Positions 48,516-59,213 of a DNA stretch of 64,000 nt are shown piece by piece (positions within the stretch are counted from its first letter, which is position 1; each line of letters opens with the position of its first letter). A program made the position numbers and the translations under genes. Below the pieces are notes generated by a model. That model was not told the DNA's origin. It saw nothing but the letters and a program-made list of their open reading frames with translations, and ran no database searches. The DNA lies in assembly GCA_028752905.1 (NCBI GenBank), contig JAQNBH010000299.1, positions 404,501 through 468,500 of the forward strand, in the 5' to 3' direction. This DNA comes from Cladorhizidae sp. MBARI D1340-BT2 (lineage: Eukaryota > Porifera > Demospongiae > Poecilosclerida > Cladorhizidae).

Positions 48516-49136
48516 ATTGGTTCTCACATGTACACTGTATATGTTCTATTAGTTCTCACATGTACACTGTATATTTCTATTGGTTCTCACATGTACACTG
48601 TATATGTTCTATTAGTTCTCACATGTGCACTGTATATGTTCTATTGGTTCTCACATGTACACTGTATATGTTCTATTGGTTCTCACATGTACACTGTATA
48701 TGTTCTATTAGTTCTCACATGTGCACTGTATATGTTCTATTGGTTCTCACATGTGCACTGTATATGATCTATTAGTTCTCACATTTGCACTGTATATGTT
48801 CTATTAGTTCTCACATGTACACTGTATATGTTCTATTAGTTCTCACATGTGCACTGTATATGTTCTATTAGTTCTCACATGTACACTGTATATGTTCTAT
48901 TGGTTCTCACATGTGCACTGTATATGTTCTATTAGTTCTCACGTGTACACTGTATATGTTCTATTAGTTCTCACATGTACACTGTATATGTTCTATTGGT
49001 TCTCACATGTGCACTGTATATGATCTATTAGTTCTCGTGTACACTGTATATGTTCTATTAGTTCTCACATGTGCACTGTATATGTTCTAATAGTTCTCAC
49101 ATGTACACTGTATATGTTCTATTAGTTCTCACATGT
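48516..49136. repeat. 32-bp minisatellite (ttctcacatgtac type), about 19 units
   Basis: Units read ttctcacatgtacactgtat followed by atgttctattag, with acatgtgc and attggt variants. It occurs once in the window. Plus-strand frames rich in HVHCICSISS are by-products. Confidence 0.96.
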
Positions 49137-49875
49137 TAATATAATTAATAATTAATATAAAATCTGGAATGCAATAGTACCTAGCAACCATATATTATGG
49201 GATAGCATTATTGTTGATAAACATGTGGTAATTTTTGTGAAAAACACACACTGACCACAAAGTATGAATATGATTATGGATTTAATCAATAAGAACATTG
49301 ATTATATATATTTTTTGTTGTATTTCAAACAATGTGGTTAGGATGTTGTGACCACATCCAATGAATATGATTGTGTATTTATAAACATAATATTGCTTCT
49401 AACGTTTGTAACGTTTTTTACATAAATATGTTTCTATTACTTGAAACAATGTGGTCAAATGCTTGTGACCACATTCTGACCATAGCATATGAATATAATT
49501 ATGCTTGTTCATCAACATAAAACATTGTTTATGATGTTAAATGCATTTTTTAATAATTTTTTTAATATAATACTCTGGTCAAGATTATGTGACCATAATG
49601 ATAATAATGATAAAAATAAAAAACAACAACCAAAAAAACCCCTTTAAACATGCTGAATACAACTATGAATATTATTATGCTTATTTATCAATACAACAGA
49701 TCCCAGTTGAACACGGACCTGAGATACAAAGCTGCCTCCTCCAGGATAGCAACCCAGTGAGCATCATACTCCAAGAGACATTTTAGGTGCACTGTCTCCA
49801 TACCATAAGAACATTGCTTATAATCCTGAGTATATTGTTTACATACATATTATTTGACACAATGCATAACTTATA
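49137..49875. other. Third copy of the AT-rich segment
   Basis: From about 49,145 the sequence follows 6,958-7,700 and 27,440-28,200 with small indels. It then leaves the homology and joins the gag-like fragment. It has no recognised gene. Confidence 0.75.
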
Positions 49876-49986
49876 GCCATACATTTCAAATGACCTGAGC
49901 CATTTCTCCCACCTTTTTGAAAGACTGTTGGCATCTCCGTGCACATCAAATGGCTGCACTGTACTCACTTGAAGTGCCACTGCCAT
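49876..49986 (-). pseudogene. Gag-like fragment of a retroelement
   Basis: On the minus strand, starting at 49,986, the frame reads MAVALQVSTVQ, then PFDVHGDANSLSKRWEKWLR and SFEMY. A PFDVHxDxxxLxxRWxxWxRxFE segment near the start of an ORF is typical of gag-like proteins of LTR retrotransposons in invertebrates. Only about 35 residues remain. The downstream side is cut by the AT-rich segment (ggctataagttatg). The roughly 110 bases upstream, to about 50,100, stay open in frame but are not recognised. No LTRs were seen nearby. Confidence 0.55.
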
Positions 49987-50162
49987 TTCTCTAGCTTTAC
50001 CTCGTCGCCAATGTAGTATATTGACAATGATCAATCGCTCTTTATAAAAATTCACGACAGAACTGGTGTGCTCTATCTTAGGAGTCACGTGATACAATAC
50101 ATGTGTGGATTCATAGTTGTGGTTAGACTACAGTTCCTGTGTTTATACAGTCTCACCTATAA

Positions 50163-50846
50163 GATGTAAACATACTCACTCTGTTGGCATACCTGAGATA
50201 AGCATACTCACTCTGTGGCATACCTGATGTAAGCATACTCACTCTGTTGGCATACCTGATGTATGCATACTCACTCTGTTGGCATACCTGATGTAAGCAT
50301 ACTCACTCTGTGGCATACCTGATGTAAGCATACTCACTCTGTTGGCATACCTGATGTAAGCATACTCACTCTGTTGGCATACCTGATGTAAGCATACTCA
50401 CTCTGTGGCATACCTGATGTATGCATACTCACTCTGTGGCATACCTGATGTATGCATACTCACTCTGTTGGCATACCTGATGTATGCATACTCACTCTGT
50501 TGGCATACCTGATGTATGCATACTCACTCTGTTGGCATACCTGATGTAAGCATACTCACTCTGTTGGCATACCTGATGTAAGCATACTCACTCTGTTGGC
50601 ATACCTGATGTAAGCATACTCACTCTGTGGCATACCTGATGTAAGCATACTCACTCTGTGGCATACCTGATGTATGCATACTCACTCTGTGGCATACCTG
50701 ATGTAAGCATACTCACTCTGTTGGCATACCTGATGTATGCATACTCACTCTGTTGGCATACCTGATGTATGCATACTCACTCTGTTGGCATACCTGATGT
50801 AAGCATACTCACTCTGTTGGCATACCTGATGTAAGCATACTCACTT
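50163..50846. repeat. 32-bp minisatellite (ggcatacctgatg type), second array
   Basis: About 21 units of the same family as 20,681-22,129, here placed after a gag-like fragment. The right end is cut at tcactttttat. Confidence 0.96.
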
Positions 50847-50854
50847 TTTATAAA

Positions 50855-50962
50855 AGATTGGCAGACAAGCTATCCCACAAGAGGCAGAAGCCTTATTCTG
50901 TTGTGATGAGTTGGCTAAGATGCAGAATGTCTTCAATCATGTGTATTCGTGGCAGCAGATGA
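50855..50962 (+). pseudogene. C-terminal tail of a retroelement polyprotein, remnant
   Basis: The frame encodes RLADKLSHKRQKPYSVVMSW, then LRCRMSS and MCIRGSR and a stop at 50,960-50,962. Tails of the form LAxKxxxPYSxVxxWxRxxxSFxxLRxxxxCxRGSR are common at the C-terminus of invertebrate reverse-transcriptase-bearing elements. Here the SFAxLR part is shortened to SS, a small deletion. There is no upstream RT domain because the 32-bp minisatellite cuts it off. Confidence 0.55.
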
Positions 50963-51261
50963 AACCCAGTCAAAGATGTGGATGTAACCTTGGCAACAGC
51001 AGAAAGGCGCATCCCACAGCTCATTTAATCATCATTACTCTAACTCTACATCATTAAAATAATACAATTGTGTTGGTGTACAAAAAATAAATAAAAATAA
51101 AAATATATAAATTGGGCGTGGTACAACACGCGACTATTCAAGACAAATGACAATGCCTGTCACGTTTTTTTTTGTGTGTGTGTGTGTGTGTGTGTCAACA
51201 TAAACATATACACTACACAATATATACACTACACAATAAAGTCACTGTCCATAGATAAACC
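50963..51261. other. Low-copy segment with TG microsatellite
   Basis: A (TG)n run lies at about 51,174-51,195 next to poly-T, followed by two copies of atacactacacaata. No gene was recognised. Confidence 0.6.
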
Positions 51262-52765
51262 GGATCATGTAAAGAGTAAGACTCCGGAAGTCGAAAAATC
51301 AGTGCTCGTCAATTAATTTTCGCGGTATAGTTTTTAAAACGATGCATATCTTAAACGCACGCGCTATGTACAGAGCGAGATGGCGCGCAAATCTCTTTTG
51401 GCAAGTACTTTTACTTGTGGAATGTAAGGGAGAAAATATCTAAAAAGTAATAATAATAGAATGATTATTGATAATAATATTATGATGAACATGTTTGGTG
51501 TTGTTACTTGGTGTACAGTTGCAATGTAACTATGATTAGATGCAAGAAGTCCAGCCTGAAAGATGGGTTTGCATGGGGGTGTCCTGCGTGTTAAACCGTA
51601 AAGTCGATTCGTCTTGGTTTGTATGTCTATGTCAATATTTTTAGATTTATTGAAGGGAGCTTCTTCGCGAAGTCAATGCTTAGTCTGCAAACTTGGCTCC
51701 TTTTGCAGAGAGTACCCAGTTACTGCTGCTGCAAGTGAAGAAGGTGCAGTCGACCAACTGCAATTAATGTGTACCAGTGGTTGCAGGAAGTTTGCTCAAC
51801 AGCCCTTAGCTGTCCAATAATCTTAGGTGGGCCTGGAGTCATCATGAGTCCCAATTCAGTGTGTTGTCAATTGTCACATAAACAGTACATTCTTGTGGCC
51901 ATAGCATCATTATCAGAATAGCATCATTATAGAATCATTATTATAATTGTTGTGGATAGAGCATCATAGGGACCCGGCCACCATCCGGGTGTTTGGATTG
52001 GTGGACACCAGTCATACTCCTGCACTGGGTATGCTGGAAACAATCACAATTCCACTCCATTCTATGTAGTTGTTCAACACAAATTTTCAGGTTACATGCA
52101 AATAGTTCCCCGGAGAGACGCTGCAACATTACTCCCTATCATACGGTCTCATGTTGCGATAATCAGTGGGCTGCTTACAGACAGGTTGCTTCTCTGCCTG
52201 AAGTGGTTGCTCATCGGACTGTTAACCATTCAATAGAGTTCCTAAATCCAGTCACAGGTGTGCACACAAAATGTTGAATCCTACTGGAATAGAGTGAGTT
52301 ATACCACAAGATATACACAGTATGTTAGATAAATTGATTTTAGCAGGCGAGGATAAAGATGAAGGGGGTTCGTCGTGATCAACTTCCTTCATACCTCGAT
52401 GACTTTATGTGGAGGGGAGAAGAATGCCGGCACGACTGCTGATGCTTTTCAAAACACATGATGCTGCATTTGTTGTTTTATGAAGTTCTTTGAAGTTGTG
52501 TTACTTTTTTTGTGGTTTTTTTTAATTTTTATGCTGCATTTGTTGTTTTATGAAGTTGTGTTAATATGAAGTTGTATTACTTGTGTTAGTAGTCCTGAGA
52601 TAGCACTTCGAGTATCCTTTCTTGATCCTATTCTGAAAGCTCCGTGATTTTAGCGCGCGCGTTTAAGATAAGCAGAGAAAAGTGCGTTTTAAATATAATA
52701 TACCGCGAAAATTAATTGATGCGCACTGATTTTTCGACTTCTGGACTCTTACTTTTACATGATCC
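51262..52765 (+). mobile_element. Merlin-like DNA transposon with long inverted repeats
   Basis: The ends are inverted repeats of about 105 bp (51,262-51,366 and 52,651-52,765), both starting GGATCATGTAAA and sharing aagtcgaaaaatcagtgc and aattaattttcgcggtata. The GG terminus suits Merlin. The flanks gataaacc and gataaggg agree in five of eight bases, a possible decayed 8-bp target duplication. Between the arms lies a broken ISXO2/IS1016-type transposase. The whole is about 1.5 kb, a normal Merlin size. Confidence 0.85.
51614..52440 (+). pseudogene. Merlin (ISXO2-type) transposase, decayed
   Basis: Pieces of an ISXO2-like DDE transposase appear in order, in shifting plus-strand frames. First comes a Cys-containing N-terminal part with SQCLVCKLGSFC (about 51,665-51,710), then GGPGV (about 51,828), then IRVFGLVDTSHTPALGML (about 51,983-52,037). 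Next is NQWAAYRQV (about 52,166) with VNHSIEFLNPVTGVHT (about 52,220-52,270), the most characteristic block, and finally LPSYLDDFMWRGEE near 52,382-52,423. At least two frameshifts and several stops separate them. The order and spacing match the family, so this was once a full transposase and is now inactive. Confidence 0.82.
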
Positions 52766-53268
52766 GATAAGGGATCATCACATATAAAAAAAGAACAGTA
52801 AACAGATTTTCTGTGACGGGCAGCCAGAACTGCATGGACTGATTCAATTGTAGCGGAACCTTTTTCGTGTGACCTTAGGGCGTGATGTGTACTACGTGCT
52901 TGAGGGCTTTTCAGCCTTAGCCTGAAGAGAAAGCGGGTCCTTGGCTAGTCTTGCAAGCTTTAGTGCTCGCTGTGGATAACAAATTTCGAGGACCAAAGAG
53001 TATAATCGAGCGTTCAGCTAAAGAGGAGTTCTGTGATTCTTCAGAAACTTTCTATGGCGTGTCCAGCTATACTTGGCTGAGCCTTGGAAGCTCCTGGACA
53101 GAAGATGACCCCACGCGCTAGCAATGGACAAAGAAAGGTAAGCTATAAATAATTTTTATATTTCGAACGCATAGCTGCTGCTTAGCTATGTTGAACTCTA
53201 GGTATGATACTGAATTTTGTACGTGCCTCCATAGGTTCTTTGTCTAGTCCCAATACAATGTCCCTCTG
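52766..53268. other. Low-copy segment, possible exon end
   Basis: Balanced base composition with a strong 5' splice-site match at about 53,137 (CAAAGAAAG|GTAAGC). Frames upstream of it are short (MTPRASNGQRK) and match nothing I know. It is unique in the window. Confidence 0.4.
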
Positions 53269-53437
53269 CACCTCTATACCTCTATACCTGCACCTCTATA
53301 CCTGCACCTCTATACCTGCACCTCTATACCTGCACCTCTATACCTGCACGTCTATACCTGCACCTCTATACATGCACCTCTATACATGCACCTCTATACA
53401 TGCACCTCTATACATGCACCTCTATACATGCAACTGT
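53269..53437. repeat. 14-bp minisatellite, about 12 units
   Basis: Units of acctctatacctgc shift to acctctatacatgc in the right half. This gives a repetitive plus-strand frame that is not a gene. Confidence 0.95.
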
Positions 53438-53488
53438 AACATATGCACGTCATGGTGCTCGATTTAATTTTTTTGTGATTAACGATTT

Positions 53489-53702
53489 AACTAAGCCACA
53501 GAGACACCTTCGCTGAATTAAGACACATAGATATCAATGCTGAATTAAGCCACCGAGACACTTATGCTGAACTAAGCCACATAGTCACCTATACTGAGCT
53601 AAACAACGGAGACACCTATGATGAACTAGTCTACAGAGACACCTTTGCCGAACTAAGCCTCATAGACACAAATGATGTACTAGGCCACAGAGCGACTTAA
53701 TT
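53489..53702. repeat. Degenerate ~36-bp repeat beside the piggyBac copy
   Basis: Drifting units of the form aactaagccacagagacacc...gctg. The same family lies at the other side of each piggyBac copy (about 5,020-5,135, 26,150-26,260 and 59,015-59,130), where it forms the first codons of the truncated transposase frame. It therefore belongs to the element or its ancestral target. Confidence 0.8.
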
Positions 53703-54094
53703 AAGGAGGGGCTCTATCTGAAGACAGGCTAAAAACGTTGTTGACTTTTGACTGCCCATAACTTTGTTTATAATTGTTTTGTGTAGATAATTTTATGCTC
53801 AAATTGTTGCTTGTTCTATGTGCTTTCCAATGACATATAAAATATCTCTAGAGGCATGTTTTGTCAAAAGATGCATGCAGAAACATCCAAGGCAGGACTA
53901 AGGAGGGGCTCTATCGAAGACTGGCTAAAAACGTTGTTGACTTTTGACTGCCCATAACTTTTTTTATAATTGTTTTGTGTAGATAATTTTATGCTCAAAT
54001 TGTTGCTTGTTCTATGTGCTTTCCAATGACATATAAAATATCTCTAGAGGCATGTTTTGTCAAAAGATGCATGCAGAAACATCCAAGGCAGGAC
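53703..54094. repeat. 197-bp direct duplication at the piggyBac left flank
   Basis: The block starting aaggaggggctctatc at 53,703 is repeated from 53,900 with period 197 and few changes. It ends with aggcatgttttgtcaaaagatgc...caaggcaggac, the sequence next to the satellite in copies 1 and 2. It is AT-rich, non-coding and probably a terminal region of the element, duplicated in tandem. Confidence 0.88.
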
Positions 54095-55027
54095 CCTCCT
54101 CCGTTTGGCAGACCCTCACAACCAATAAAAAAATATCAAAAGCTGTAAATTGGTTTGTAGCTTGTCAAAGCTAACAGTTGTGATTCGAGTGAAACCAAAT
54201 TACAATAACTAAAGTGGTTGATGAATGGCAACGTGCTGTATTTGATTACGCGCAAAAAATATCATTTAATATGAATACAATGTAGTACATTGGTACATAT
54301 GGAGAGAGAAGGTTATATTCCAATAACGTGACTATAATTTGTTTTTGTGCCACAATAGGTAGCAGTCGGTGCTCGCAATTCCAGTGTGGCATACCACTGG
54401 CTGTCCGATCTCTTTTGTTGCTGGTAGCAGTAAGTGCAACGTCCTCGACTGCGCTTCCCAGAGGTTACAGGGTTCATTATTGGGAAGTGGAGGAAAGGAA
54501 CTTGATAATGGAGCCACACCCAGCTCTGCGTCGGCTACAATAACTTCCAATTATCTCCTTGGCTAACTGAACCCTGAACTTCTTGATCGTAAGTTCAGTT
54601 CCGCTTCCTGACCATCCTTTGTGTAGAATGAAGGCGTTTGTTATGGCCACATCGATCAGAAAGTTAAATGTCTTTGTAGGGTTTCACCCTGCACCTATAA
54701 TATCCTCTGATCTGATCCCCTTCTCCCATGTATTTATTGTAGGACTGGATAGCTAAGGGGCAGCTTATTTCCTCTCTTCTGCCATTGTTTGTATGCCGAA
54801 TGACTGAGGTGACGCTCTTGGGGTCGCTGTTGGTGTACATAATCATGACTTTCAGATTTTTTGGTCCTGCCATGCATTTTGCACACACTTTTCCACATTG
54901 CGCGGTTAGTGACTGGCCCCTAAAAATGTTTTGAAGTTCATATAATGAGTATCTCATAGTTGTGGTAAATAACATGCATGAACTGATATACAACCCCAAA
55001 ATGTTTGTGGCATAACACTAACTTGTG
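54095..55027 (-). pseudogene. piggyBac-family transposase remnant, copy 3, C-terminal part
   Basis: Homologous to 24,690-25,653. The minus-strand frame at 54,664-54,999 carries HTNNGRREEISCPLAIQS and YNKYMGEGDQIRGYY. It shares the GGVDxxDQ lesion with copies 1 and 2 and adds its own changes (GEG, and a two-base loss in KPYKDI that ends the frame). The rest, to about 54,420, is in other frames. It is cut at 55,027 by the TTAA-flanked insertion and resumes at 57,937. Confidence 0.88.
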
Positions 55028-55031
55028 TTAA

Positions 55032-57932
55032 GGGGGAAAGAAGGCTGCGTATCGCGTGGTCTCGTATAAAGTACCATATCTTTGCTCGCATTCACTCTAG
55101 TTTCCCGATTTATATATCAAATTATAGCTTGCAGTCTATACTTTCTAATGGTAAGTCTCTTTTGTTATTTTGTTTTGCCATAATTTTTTCCTAGCTCATT
55201 ATAGGCTCTTCCAGTGCGGACCGTAAGCCGTTAAGTAAACCACGTTGCAGTAACGACCTTTGCGAGGCTCTTATTCGGTCCATTAGTCAATCATAATGAG
55301 CACTACAAACTGCGCGTCTTGAAATTTTGAAAAAATGTTTTTTTCACTCATTTTCTGAACATAGCTTTATGACATCACGTTACATTTTCATCTATAGGTC
55401 TTTTTTAGTAATGCTATCAAACAAAAACTCTCGCGCAAGTTGTAGAATATAAAAATTGCTTTCAAATGATATATTTTTTTTAATCAAAGGATAAAAAATA
55501 TTCAGGTTATCATTTGAACGGTTTTTCAAAAATCACTTCAGAGATATTGAGCCTTGAAGTCCAAGCAGTTTGTAATCACATCCCAGCTGCCAGAAACACC
55601 CCCTGTTCACCAGAATACATCCCTCATTACTAGAATTGTGTGTACAAACAAAATGTTTGACTTTTCAGTCCTTTATTTTTTCAACAACAGCAGTATCCTA
55701 CATCCTAACTACAACCTGAAAACCAACAATATATATATATATACATACACATAAATTAAAGACGCATCAGACTTGTTACATGTATGTTGCTTTGCTAATA
55801 TTGAATTAGCAAACATAAACACGTCATCATTTGCAGGGCTCCCATGCCCAGGTCCATCCATCGTCACCCTCCACACATGTCTTCCGACACCCTCCAGTAA
55901 TCCCTGAAAAACAATAGAACACAAACAAGTCATCCTCCACTAATTCCTAAGCTTGACAAAAAGACACATAAACAAAAGTATCTTCCAGTAATCTCTGTTT
56001 GACAATAGAAAGCAAAAGACACATAACAAAATAAAATGTTACAGGTCCCCCATGCCAGGACCATACAATGCTCCGCCCTCCATTGAACTCTGTTGCCTCT
56101 CGACAGCAAGCCTGACACTTGTTGCACTCATATGTTCTGTCTACACCAACTCAAAACTCCTGTAGGACAATACTCGTGTTGGGATGTTCCATAGTTGACT
56201 AAGAGTGATAAAAAATCGCTTTCACATCGCAAATCATCCCCTCTAGGTTGTCCTTTCTAATTGCTCCCCTAAAGTAGGTTTGCATTTTAACTATAGACAC
56301 ACGACTAACCCCCCTATCACCACCCAAAGACACTAGGACCGTAAGGCTTGACTTCAAACAACCGTTTATGTGCATTTGTATACCCATCACTAATTTATGT
56401 GTGTGTACCTAAGCTTCAGTCTCCACTGAACGCTAAAAAAGTTTGTGTTCCTACAACTTCCATAGAACCCGAAGAGCCATCAAAATTGGCCTCACAATTT
56501 TTACCTTGTGACCCTCAAACCATTCCGTGTAACTTGCTACTGTTTCATCTTCAGGTCTTCGCGCACAAGCTTGACAGAACTTAGACATAAGATAATAATC
56601 TAAAACTTCTCCAGTGTCCCAAGACATCACCACAACCAAGCCATAATTTGATTTGTGGCCCTGTCTAAGCCATGTGCCGTCAACAGTAATACTAACATCA
56701 ATGATGTCTTCATGCCTAACCCTATAAAAATCATGTAACCTATGAGCGGCATCCAACATAATACTCTGTTACTGCATTTGCGTCACTCCCTATTGACCTA
56801 GTATATTTAAAAAAACAAGTGGAACCAAGAGGGGGCAACATATCCATGACTGCAGTGATATCTTCCAGACCAGAATGACTAATTCCAGCAATGCGAGCGC
56901 ACCCAGCACTGACTGGATGTTCAAAGAATGCTTCTACAGATACAGGGTTTGAGATGTCTCGAGTGTTACTACAATTTGAACAAAAAGTGAGACACCATGC
57001 CTGCCCTACGGGCTTCAGTTGCAAGGGAGCTCAGTTACCACATTGAATACACTTATTACACCTTTCTATGACCTCTCTAAGCTTATCTAAGTTTATTATA
57101 CGATTACCCTTACCTAGTTCTCCAACACCACCCGAGTCCAAAGAGGTAGAGCCAGTAGATCCAGTAGCAACAGCCACAGAAGCAGCTGAACGATCCATGA
57201 GAGCCAACTTCTTCCTGGGCATAGTCACTGGTCATAGTCACAAATGGAACTGGCCTCTCTTCAGACATTTGCAATTGATTGGAAGGTAAGTGAAGGTTCA
57301 CAGAAGGCGCTATCCCACCTACAGGATCCAAGAGACTCACTAACAAAGGAAGGAAACAGCTAGTAACTTTTTAGTACGGAGATAAACATTAAAACTTGCC
57401 TGGCGCGGCTACTGTGACAGGCTCAACAACAGCCGCCTGTAGGGCTTTCTTCTTCTTGTCGTCACTCTTCTTGAATCCTTGGCCTTTCTGTTTAAAATGC
57501 TTCTCTGTTCTCTTCCCCATAACTCAACAGTGTGAAAGTTTCAAGCGAACCGACTAAAAAACACGTGAAAAAACGTGCTTGTCTTAGAGGTTGCGCACTA
57601 CCCCCCCGCCTGGCCAATTCATTGCGCAAACGACTGGTAAGGGTCTCCATGAAATTGGCAACATTTTGATATATAAAAACTGTATTTTGGGTAGGCGATC
57701 ATCGCCGACCGCCCGATTGTAGCCAGGTAAGACTGGGAGAGAACCTCTTCCAATGTGAAGTGAAATGAAATGAAATGGAATAATAATGCACTGTATAAAA
57801 ATGGCTATATCTTCTGATGCAAGTATTCACTTGCTCTGAAACTTGAAACTCAAACTCCAGACATACTATGAACCCTTTTGGGCCCCCAAAAATTTTTTTG
57901 AAAAAATATGTGTTTTCAGCCCTCTTCCCCCC
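55032..57932 (-). mobile_element. Kolobok-like DNA transposon inserted at TTAA
   Basis: The 2,901-bp element is flanked by TTAA at 55,028-55,031 and 57,933-57,936. Removing it and one TTAA restores the contiguous piggyBac sequence seen at about 4,549-4,562 and 25,649-25,662. The ends are imperfect inverted repeats, GGGGGAAAGAAGGCTG against GGGGGGAAGAGGGCTG (14 of 16). The left 870 bases are non-coding and include an AT microsatellite (55,727-55,745) and an internal duplication near 55,840-56,080. TTAA duplication with G-rich ends fits the Kolobok superfamily as I recall it. The encoded protein is of the type Pfam calls Mutator-like transposase (PF20700). Confidence 0.88.
56090..57520 (-). pseudogene. 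Kolobok/Mutator-like transposase, nearly complete but broken
   Basis: Minus strand. Exon 1 (57,520-57,400) encodes a basic N-terminus (MGKRTEKHFKQKGQGFKK) and ends at a GC donor, CCAG|GCAAGT. A splice to CAG|TGACTATG at 57,227 keeps the frame into TMPRKKLALMDRSAASVA. Next come a Cys segment (ERCNKCIQCGN, about 57,034-57,066), an in-frame TGA, a second Cys region (LTFCSNCSN), then after a frameshift DVSITVDGTWLRQGHKSNYG, VLDYYLMSKFCQAC and WFEGHK. Another frameshift leads to CEANFDGSSGSMEV (about 56,455-56,500), and the end carries VKMQTYFRGAIRKDNLEGM and AIFYHS (about 56,200). DGTW, CxxC, GSSGxME and the AIR...DxEGM block are the family's hallmarks. At least two frameshifts and two stops make it inactive as sequenced. 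Confidence 0.87.
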
Positions 57933-58128
57933 TTAATCTAGTGCACATTTTACTTTTTCTTGGATTTGCCTTTCTCCAGCTCCTCGGGTAAACCACGCCT
58001 GTCTTTCCTGGCTGTCCCACATCCATAACTCCCTCTCCTCTCCAAATCAACCAACAGACTATGCGAGGTAAAAAAGCTGTCAAAGTACACGTGCATGTGC
58101 CACTTGCCCTGTAGGTCCTCAGTTAGTT

Positions 58129-58700
58129 ACATGGAATATTATTCAAAGGGAGGTTTTCTCTCTGCCAATGTGGTGAGCTCACTGCCTCTCTTGTTGCCAT
58201 GCTCTTCCTGCCCTGTGTGTGTGTGTGTGTAGGTTGTGTGAGATGGTGGGGAGTGTATATGGTTGAGAGGGGGAGGTTGAGGAAGCACATGGCTGACCTC
58301 GATGCCATGGAGAGAGATACCCTGCAAGGTAAAGGGTCTGCACTGCTATAAGCTCGAGTTCAACTCAACTCATCACTAAAGTCGGTGTACAAGTATACTG
58401 TAGTAAGGAGGGGATATATTCCTCCTCTCCTCCTCCATCTCCTCCCTCCTCTCTGCCCTCTTCTCTCATCGTACATATATCTAAGGTAACCTGGATATCT
58501 GGTAAAGGGTTGCTATTATTATTATATTATTTTGAGCTGTGTGTGTTGTAGTGAACTATTGGTGTGGTGTTGAGATGTTGCCTGGTCAGGTCTTCTATCT
58601 CTGCCATGTCCACTATTGGTGTGGTGTTGAGATGTTGCCTGGTCAGGTCTTCTATCTCTGTCATGTCCACTATTGGTGGACATGACAGTTAGGTCCTCAG
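58129..58700. other. Insertion inside piggyBac copy 3, containing low-copy and repeated DNA
   Basis: The flanks aggtcctcagttag (58,113-58,126 and from 58,691) are repeated on both sides, with a 12-bp tandem aggtcctcagtt on the right. Inside are a (TG)n tract, a candidate exon, a pyrimidine-rich tract (58,410-58,470) and two copies of a roughly 66-bp repeat (58,555-58,675) beginning ctattggtgtggtgttgaga. No transposon ends were recognised. Confidence 0.6.
58233..58328 (+). other. Possible captured exon
   Basis: A (TG)n-TAG acceptor at 58,231-58,232 and a strong donor CAAG|GTAAAG at 58,328 bound 96 bases. The frame starting two bases in is open throughout and encodes a charged peptide, VERGRLRKHMADLDAMERD, which looks like coiled coil. 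It sits in the insert that splits piggyBac copy 3. I do not recognise the source gene, and chance splice signals are possible. Confidence 0.3.
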
Positions 58701-59213
58701 TTAGGTCCTCAGTTAGGTCCTTGACCACTCTTGCCCCCAAGTGGTGTTCAACTGCACCTTTCTTTTCCCCGTGTAAATCTCTAGCTGTGAAACAACCGTT
58801 TCGGCTATCAGCCCGAACCCACACCTTGATTCCTCTTTTGATGGGTTTCAATGGCATGTATTGCTTCAGTGATGAATGACCTTGAAAGTTGATCATAGCC
58901 TCATCGATTGCAATCTCGTAGTTCGGCCTGTATATTGATGAAATTTTTGGTTTAAAATGGCTGACAAGAGGTATTTTCCCCAGCCTGTCATAATTTTCAC
59001 TGCCCCTTGGGGAAAGTGAACTAAGCCTCATAGACACATATGATGTACTAGGCCACAGAGCGACTTAAGCTGAATTAAGCAACCGAGACACTTATACTGA
59101 ACTAGGCAACAGAGACACCTCTGTGGGGAAACAGTTGCATTTTTTTATTTTACTTATGGTTACAACTTTAGAGCTCCGTAGATTCTGCAAACTTCATGGT
59201 ATGGACTTCATAT

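Larger units (their letters stand above)
57937..59213 (-). pseudogene. piggyBac-family transposase remnant, copy 3, DDE part
   Basis: Continuation of the split copy. It carries the frame with IDEAMINFQGHSSLKQYMPL (within 58,522-59,037, minus strand), and a second region (57,940-58,128) equals 25,657-25,850. Like the other copies it begins in the 36-bp repeat and lacks the N-terminal third. About 570 bases with no counterpart in copies 1 and 2 interrupt it at 58,129-58,700. The right edge at 59,213 (ggacttcat) is the same point where copies 1 and 2 are fused to the Kolobok fragment. Confidence 0.85.

Noticed and set aside
55032..57932. Classification as an ordinary Mutator (MULE) insertion
   Set aside because: No 9-11 bp target duplication is present; the empty sites in the other two copies show a 4-bp TTAA duplication.
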